Assembly (NCBI GenBank): GCA_001642005.1
Contig: LWCA01000021.1
Coordinates: 1-64,000, forward strand
Reading direction: 5' to 3'
Origin: Intoshia linei
Lineage: Eukaryota > Orthonectida > Rhopaluridae
Length of the DNA: 64,000 bases
This document shows positions 59,701-64,000 of the stretch, piece after piece (within the stretch, counting starts at the first letter, position 1; every line of letters starts with the position of its first letter). The translations under genes were made by a program, and so were the position numbers. The notes beneath the pieces are model-generated. The model ran no database searches. It was not told the origin of the DNA and was given only the letters and a program-made list of their open reading frames with translations.

Positions 59701-62655
59701 CTCACCAAAGTACACATATAGATAGAACCGAACCTAACGTACTTAGACAAAATTTTGTACAATGGAGACATCGTTTTCCAAATAAAAAATATATCATAAC
59801 TGTTTTGTAGGTCACAGTGGAATTTTCAAGGCCAGACCCGTAAAATGATGATGTGGCTAGGAAACTAAAATTGTTTTAAGGCCTATTTTTGATTTCAAGA
59901 GGGGCGTGCATAATAAGTTAGGCTGTGCACTGCACATAAACACTGAATTTTTAAGTTTATAAATTGGATCATTATTGACATCAGCAAAAATGTATTTTAT
60001 TCCTGACATATAACATTTTAAATAAAATGCATACATGTAACCAGAACCGAACCTATCAAGCTTGAAACAACCAGAAAATGAAAAGTAAGAATCTAAAAAT
60101 TTTTATCAGACAATCCGTAGTGTTATATAGCCCCTAGCTACCACTCTAAGGAGCTAGACTAGACATCTTAATACCACACACAAAATAGTTATGATATTAA
60201 AGAATATCATTTTTTTAATGTAAATGATTTTTAATTTGGGGAAATCAGGCCTGTAATTAATAAAAATTTTGTCGAGGTCCCCTCGAAGAGGATATTGGTA
60301 TAGTAGGTTCGGCACTGCATGTAATATATATGCATTTGCAAAATATACTTTTTTAGTGCATGGAATTTGAATTTTGTTTGAGAACACTCAATACAATAAA
60401 TCATTATAATGCTTTTTAGTAATTAAAAAAGCTTTGAAATGAATCGTATATATTGAAAGGTAAAAATATAATTTTAAACAATTCGAATACCCGTGTAATG
60501 TATAAATTACATAATGAAATATAAACATTATTTTGGATGATATCGAGTACATATTCAAAATATTTTTTGGAAATGTGGCCAAATTTTTCAACATCACTAC
60601 TAGGTATATATTTGAGCACAAATCGATTATCTAAATGGATACTAAAACAAATAAAATATTAAATAAATATCCTAGATCAGTGGTTCTCAACCTAATCTCA
60701 AAGTGAAATTTTTTCCTTATGAGACTCATGAGCCATTACTGAGATTTCAAGAAAAATAAGTTCAGTAAGTTACCATGAAATGGAGTAAATCTCGTGAAAC
60801 ACATATTGAGAATAACGAAAACGACGGTAAATAATATAAAATAACAAAAACTTGAGATAATTACATATTTATTACAAAATAAAAGAGTAAAATAATACCA
60901 TGAGTAATAAAAAATTTTGAACCAGATTTTCCTCCACTAGCTTTTAATAAACTTGACTGTATTAATGAAAATATGAAACTAAAATATTATACAATATTAT
61001 ATACAAATTTAGAATAGACAAAGTTTAAAAAATTTATAATTTCATTCTATAATGTAATTAATTTCCAAATACACATGTAATAATCCAAATGTACAATGTA
61101 ATCTTACAAATATGCGCTAATTCAAAAACTTTTATTTGTGTTTTATTTTTTTTAAAAAAATAAAATTAAAAGTATCTTAAACTTAAAATTTATATTAATT
61201 ATGTATAATGAATTTGTCATAAATAAGGTAGAGTAAAATAAATTATATTGGAATCCCGAATCATAACAACTAAAAAAGTGTCGATTCTACAAAATGAATT
61301 AAATTATAAACAATTAAATTACTTTTCATGATAAAGTGATTTTAATTTTCTGAGATTTGCAAAATTATTAGCAAAATATACAATGACACAATATGTAAAC
61401 TTTGAATTATAAAAATCTAAAAAATATAATAAACCAACAGTTCCCAAAGGTATAAAAAACATGGACCTCCCATTCAATAAAACATGTTTGGAAATGTAAG
61501 GCTATGTAATAGTATGGTAAACTTTTTTGTACTTAGTTTTATAAAATTTGTACTGAGTACTTTATAAAAATATTTTATTAGATTTTGCAGAATTGTCAGA
61601 TGTTGAGATTTTTTTGAAAGATCCGAAAAATTCTCTACACAAATGTTAAAAAACAAAATTAAGATGGAATAATTCAATTTAAAGTAAAAAGTAATGTGAT
61701 ATATCGGTTCCACTTCAAACAAGTTTGGGAACCACTCTTTTAAAGGATTGATAATAGTGAATAGTAGAATTTTTAAGTTAGATTTTCAAAGTGAATTTAT
61801 TTTTTTGGTAGAATAAAAATGTGCACTCGGCAGAGCTAGGTGCTGTTTGTACGTAGTACATAACTTTAAACAGTCAACCTAGTTTATATATAATTAAAAT
61901 ATTCACAAATTGTCAATATAAACTATTTTGATTGATTTTCAGTATTATTTTGTATGGTAAATACAAACAAAATAACAATTACCAATTTCTTTGTGTAATT
62001 GTTTATCTAAACAAATATATATTTTAATAAATATCTTTAAGTCAACAAAAACTTTTAATAAAATAATAATAATTAATAATACATTACTATTTGACACAAG
62101 CAAATAAGAATGACTAAATATATAAATAAAAAATATATTAAAACTACAAACGTTTCAAACAAATCTAAAGCACAGGCCGCAACAGTAGAAATTTCATCAT
62201 TCTTTAAAATTATTGAGAGTTTTATCATTTGCTTTTTAAAAATAAAATTGTGTTGTTTCGTTCTACCATAAAAATAACGTAAATAATTAAAATTATAATT
62301 ATAATTACACAGTACACTTTTCTTTATATTAATTAATTAAAAAATTACGTAGAAAGTAAAATTGATCCTTCCTCAACAAATTTCAATAAATTCGAATCTA
62401 AAAAAAATAAAAAATTAAGACACTGAAAATATTAAATTTAATATCCATCAATAAAAAAATTACCATCAATTTTCAACACAATTTGAGACTGTATAAAATC
62501 TTGCAATTTATTTTCTTTTATACTAAAAATGTGTAAATAAAAAAAATTAAAAAGATGAAAAAATTACCAATGATTAAAATTACAAATACTATTACTAATA
62601 TCTATTTCGATCGACACATTTTCAAAGTATTTTTTATACAAATTTTCAGAGTTTG
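56761..62655 (-). CDS. PIKFYVE: PIKfyve/Fab1-type phosphatidylinositol-3-phosphate 5-kinase, C-terminal half
   Basis: This kinase makes PtdIns(3,5)P2 on endolysosomal membranes. Eight exons on the minus strand: 62655-62568, 62522-62464, 62397-62349, 60641-60527, 59378-59244, 58594-58483, 57193-57032 and 56996-56761. All phases agree and the last ends in TAA. Diagnostic PIP-kinase motifs: HLDNRFVLKYIP (ATP-binding region), the lysine-containing FDLKGSKRNR, SQSIIDYSFLLGI, the metal-binding IGIVDYIGLYTW, and KSTF then EPEQYKNRFIEAMNNYI at the end. The EAM..Y ending is closer to PIKfyve than to PIP4K/PIP5K. The glycine loop (VEEGSILLST) is degenerate compared with GGKSG in the family. The 5' half (FYVE, chaperonin-like and Cys-rich parts) is not seen and may lie beyond the window or be missing. 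Transposons occupy the longer introns. A Fab1 paralogue with reduced activity is the main alternative. Confidence 0.85.
57723..58371 (+). mobile_element. Recent hAT element remnant in PIP kinase intron
   Basis: It starts CAGGGGTTCTCTACGTGGGC and ends AAAAGGTTGAGAACCGCTG. It is flanked on both sides by AGTTAAAG (57715-57722 and 58372-58379), a perfect 8-bp target duplication. It contains the broken transposase tail at 57860-58221. The perfect duplication suggests this is among the younger insertions here. Confidence 0.88.
57860..58221 (+). pseudogene. Frameshifted hAT (ZBED5/FAM200-like) transposase C-terminus
   Basis: A first frame reads DATSPELTEKLLDLKEDLKL then EQEGVF and stops. After a one-frame change the sequence continues GIQESNPTVFDYVQPYIIAF, PTTWLVEARFSAVVNIFSKK, RSKLDVNNRVIMRLRLNKL and ends at a stop. 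This matches the hAT tail (EAGFSA, KYRNRLDVE...LRLALS) of ZBED5/FAM200-like transposases. The internal stop and the missing N-terminal half make it inactive. Confidence 0.8.
58710..59073. mobile_element. Possible MITE with GGGGCACTTTT/GGGACACTTTT arms
   Basis: CCTGAACGGGGCACTTTTCC near 58718 and, inverted, AAAAGTGTCCCACGAGATTC near 59034 with CGCCGATCCCTG at the right end suggest an inverted-repeat element in the 59244/58594 intron. CCAAGGATCGGCGTTTTTGA at 63816 looks like another copy of the same end. Boundaries are uncertain. Confidence 0.35.
59723..59935. mobile_element. Degenerate MITE, family A
   Basis: It starts around TAGAACCGAACCTAACGTAC (family A left end) and may end at AAGTTAGGCTGTGCACTG. 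No target duplication. It lies between PIP kinase exons 60641-60527 and 59378-59244, beside the intact copy at 60042. Confidence 0.4.
60042..60317. mobile_element. hAT-type MITE, family A, best-preserved copy
   Basis: Ends CAGAACCGAACCTATCAAGC and AGTAGGTTCGGCACTG. Flanks CATGTAAC and CATGTAAT agree at 7 of 8 positions. The GGTCCCCTCGAAGAGGATAT segment near the right end is the family's conserved subterminal block. 276 bp, non-coding, in a PIP kinase intron. Confidence 0.8.
60678..61735. mobile_element. hAT-like element pair in PIP kinase intron
   Basis: CAGTGGTTCTCAACCTAATC at 60678 is a classic hAT start and CAAGTTTGGGAACCACTC near 61718-61735 a matching inverted-type end. A further start-like CAACAGTTCCCAAAGG at 61436 suggests two nested or adjacent elements. 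No duplication was verified and no transposase is visible. Confidence 0.45.
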
Positions 62656-64000
62656 CTGTATAAATATAAGAAATAAATAAAATTTAGATAAAATTTTACA
62701 TTTAAAAATTTGATCAAAATTAAGCAAATTTGAATCAAAGTTTAATAAATTGCAATAATTTAAAAACTTATTCTAAATAAAAATTAAATATTAAAAATTA
62801 AAAAATATGTAATAAAATTACATAAAAATTATCCCAATCACAAAAAAATGTTGCAGGAATAGTTAATGGGTACATCATTAATGATTTATTGAACAAAACG
62901 AAGAGTTTTTTATAGTTTAGTAATCTAAACATTACATTTAGTTATAACAGTTAATATCATCGTTAATAAAGGACTGCCAAATCTTTTTAGTCGTGAACCT
63001 TACTTGCCATATAGAAATCCAAAACTCAAAAAATTGTAAAGACATTAAATAATGTGTATTTAAATTTTTTTCATTTACCCTACCGGTCTACACCGACTAC
63101 ATTGGTTGCCCTGCATAGAAAAAATTTGTTTTTTTATATTTACATTTGTTCTACATGTGTTTGATAATTAACAAGGTATTTATGTACATATTCAGAATGG
63201 TAATTTTTGTTTAATTTAGAGTAAATATTTGTGGGGTAATTTATTTTAAAATATTTAAAGCTTTGACATCTAAAATAAACATTTTATCAACAAGATTCAT
63301 ATCTATTTATGCTATATCATAATAATTTAGTAATTAAAAAGAAAATACTTAAAAGCAAGACATTTTTCTTTATAAATAAATCCAAACTCTTTGTTGTTTA
63401 TGTTAAAATCTTGACAGTCACATGCAAAAATGAAACTATCAGTATTATATGAGAGCTAAACATTGAATTTACATAATTATAACCAAAATATAAATTGTAA
63501 TAGTTATTTACAATACTAGATTAGAGGTCATTATATATTTCTGCAATATATAAAATAATAATAATATTATAATCTTCCCCCTAAAATTTAAAGAATACGT
63601 TTCCTCATAGTCCACTTTTTAAAGTTTTTAAAGGGTTGCGTGATATTAAGATGTACAGAATCATTGTTGTATTTAATTGTTAATACATTATAGATTAGTA
63701 AATCAATAAATTACAATTTGAATAAATCGTGGTAGTGGTAAATATAATACATAATCAGATGAACGAGATATGGTACAACTCTAAATAAATAATATAAAAA
63801 TAAAAACTATACACCAAGGATCGGCGTTTTTGACTAATATTATAATTATAATGCTAATAATAATATTATTTTTTAATTTAATCATAATGTAAATAATAAT
63901 TAGAATAAATTTTTTGTGGTGGTTAAGATTTAAACTTAAATTTAATAAACATACTTTTGAACATCCTTTACAAACTTTAATGTAATAAATGTGGCCGTCA
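62656..64000. other. No gene recognised
   Basis: A+T-rich sequence upstream of the first recognised PIP kinase exon. A minus-strand stretch at about 63355-63440 is open (ACDCQDFNINNKEFGFIYKE) next to acceptor-like and donor-like signals, but its phase does not fit the exon at 62655. It may be an unlinked exon or chance. Confidence 0.35.

Noticed and set aside
60154..60387. 77-codon minus-strand ORF
   Set aside because: Most of it runs through the family A MITE at 60042-60317, so it is not a host exon.
60491..60526. Extension of the PIP kinase exon to 60491
   Set aside because: The frame stays open, but alignment with the family shows residues after IIQNN continue directly as LNTCISLILG in the next exon. 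The donor at 60527/60526 fits both phase and length better.
1..64000. CRISPR arrays, rRNA, tRNA, prokaryotic operons or phage-type systems
   Set aside because: No regular repeat-spacer array, no recognisable rRNA block and no cloverleaf-like sequence was seen by eye. Spliced genes and polyadenylation signals show eukaryotic DNA. Running tRNAscan-SE and Infernal would settle the RNA genes.

Overview
This window is eukaryotic and almost certainly animal DNA. It is strongly A+T-rich, uses the standard stop codons, and its genes are split into small exons by mostly tiny introns (many 34-45 nt). They can be recognised only by joining exons by eye. The proteins are divergent relatives of animal housekeeping and chromatin proteins, which fits a fast-evolving, reduced invertebrate lineage such as an orthonectid, dicyemid or myxozoan. 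The sequence alone does not fix the taxon.

Layout. 1-6.5 kb: dispersed repeats and hAT transposon debris. 6.6-14.9 kb (+): a NAE1/APPBP1-like gene (regulatory half of the NEDD8-activating enzyme), with nested hAT elements and a foldback element in its largest intron. 15.7-18.7 kb (-): a four-helix claudin/PMP22-like membrane protein. 19.5-25.1 kb (+): an XRRA1-like leucine-rich-repeat protein, tail-to-tail with a complete V-ATPase subunit C gene (25.2-27.1 kb, -). 27.2-32.2 kb (-): unidentified coding exons among TIR elements. 32.2-43.7 kb: gene desert of repeats. 43.7-56.1 kb (+): a complete RERE/atrophin-type corepressor (BAH-ELM2-SANT-GATA-Atrophin). 56.4-56.7 kb (+): a small unknown gene. 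56.8-62.7 kb (-): the C-terminal catalytic half of a PIKfyve/Fab1-type PIP kinase. 62.7-64 kb: nothing recognised.

Exon phases agree throughout the claudin-like, V-ATPase C, RERE and PIP-kinase models. The V-ATPase C model gives exactly 382 codons before the stop, the length of the human protein. The NAE1-like gene keeps two unresolved junctions, and the XRRA1-like gene has a possible frameshift near its 3' end.

The genes do not form one pathway. V-ATPase C and PIKfyve both act in the endolysosomal system, but they lie about 30 kb apart and I see no evidence of coregulation. Much of the non-coding sequence is non-autonomous hAT-type DNA transposons. Several still have recognisable 8-bp target duplications, some resembling CTCTAGAG. 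I did not find a convincing, previously undescribed biological system.
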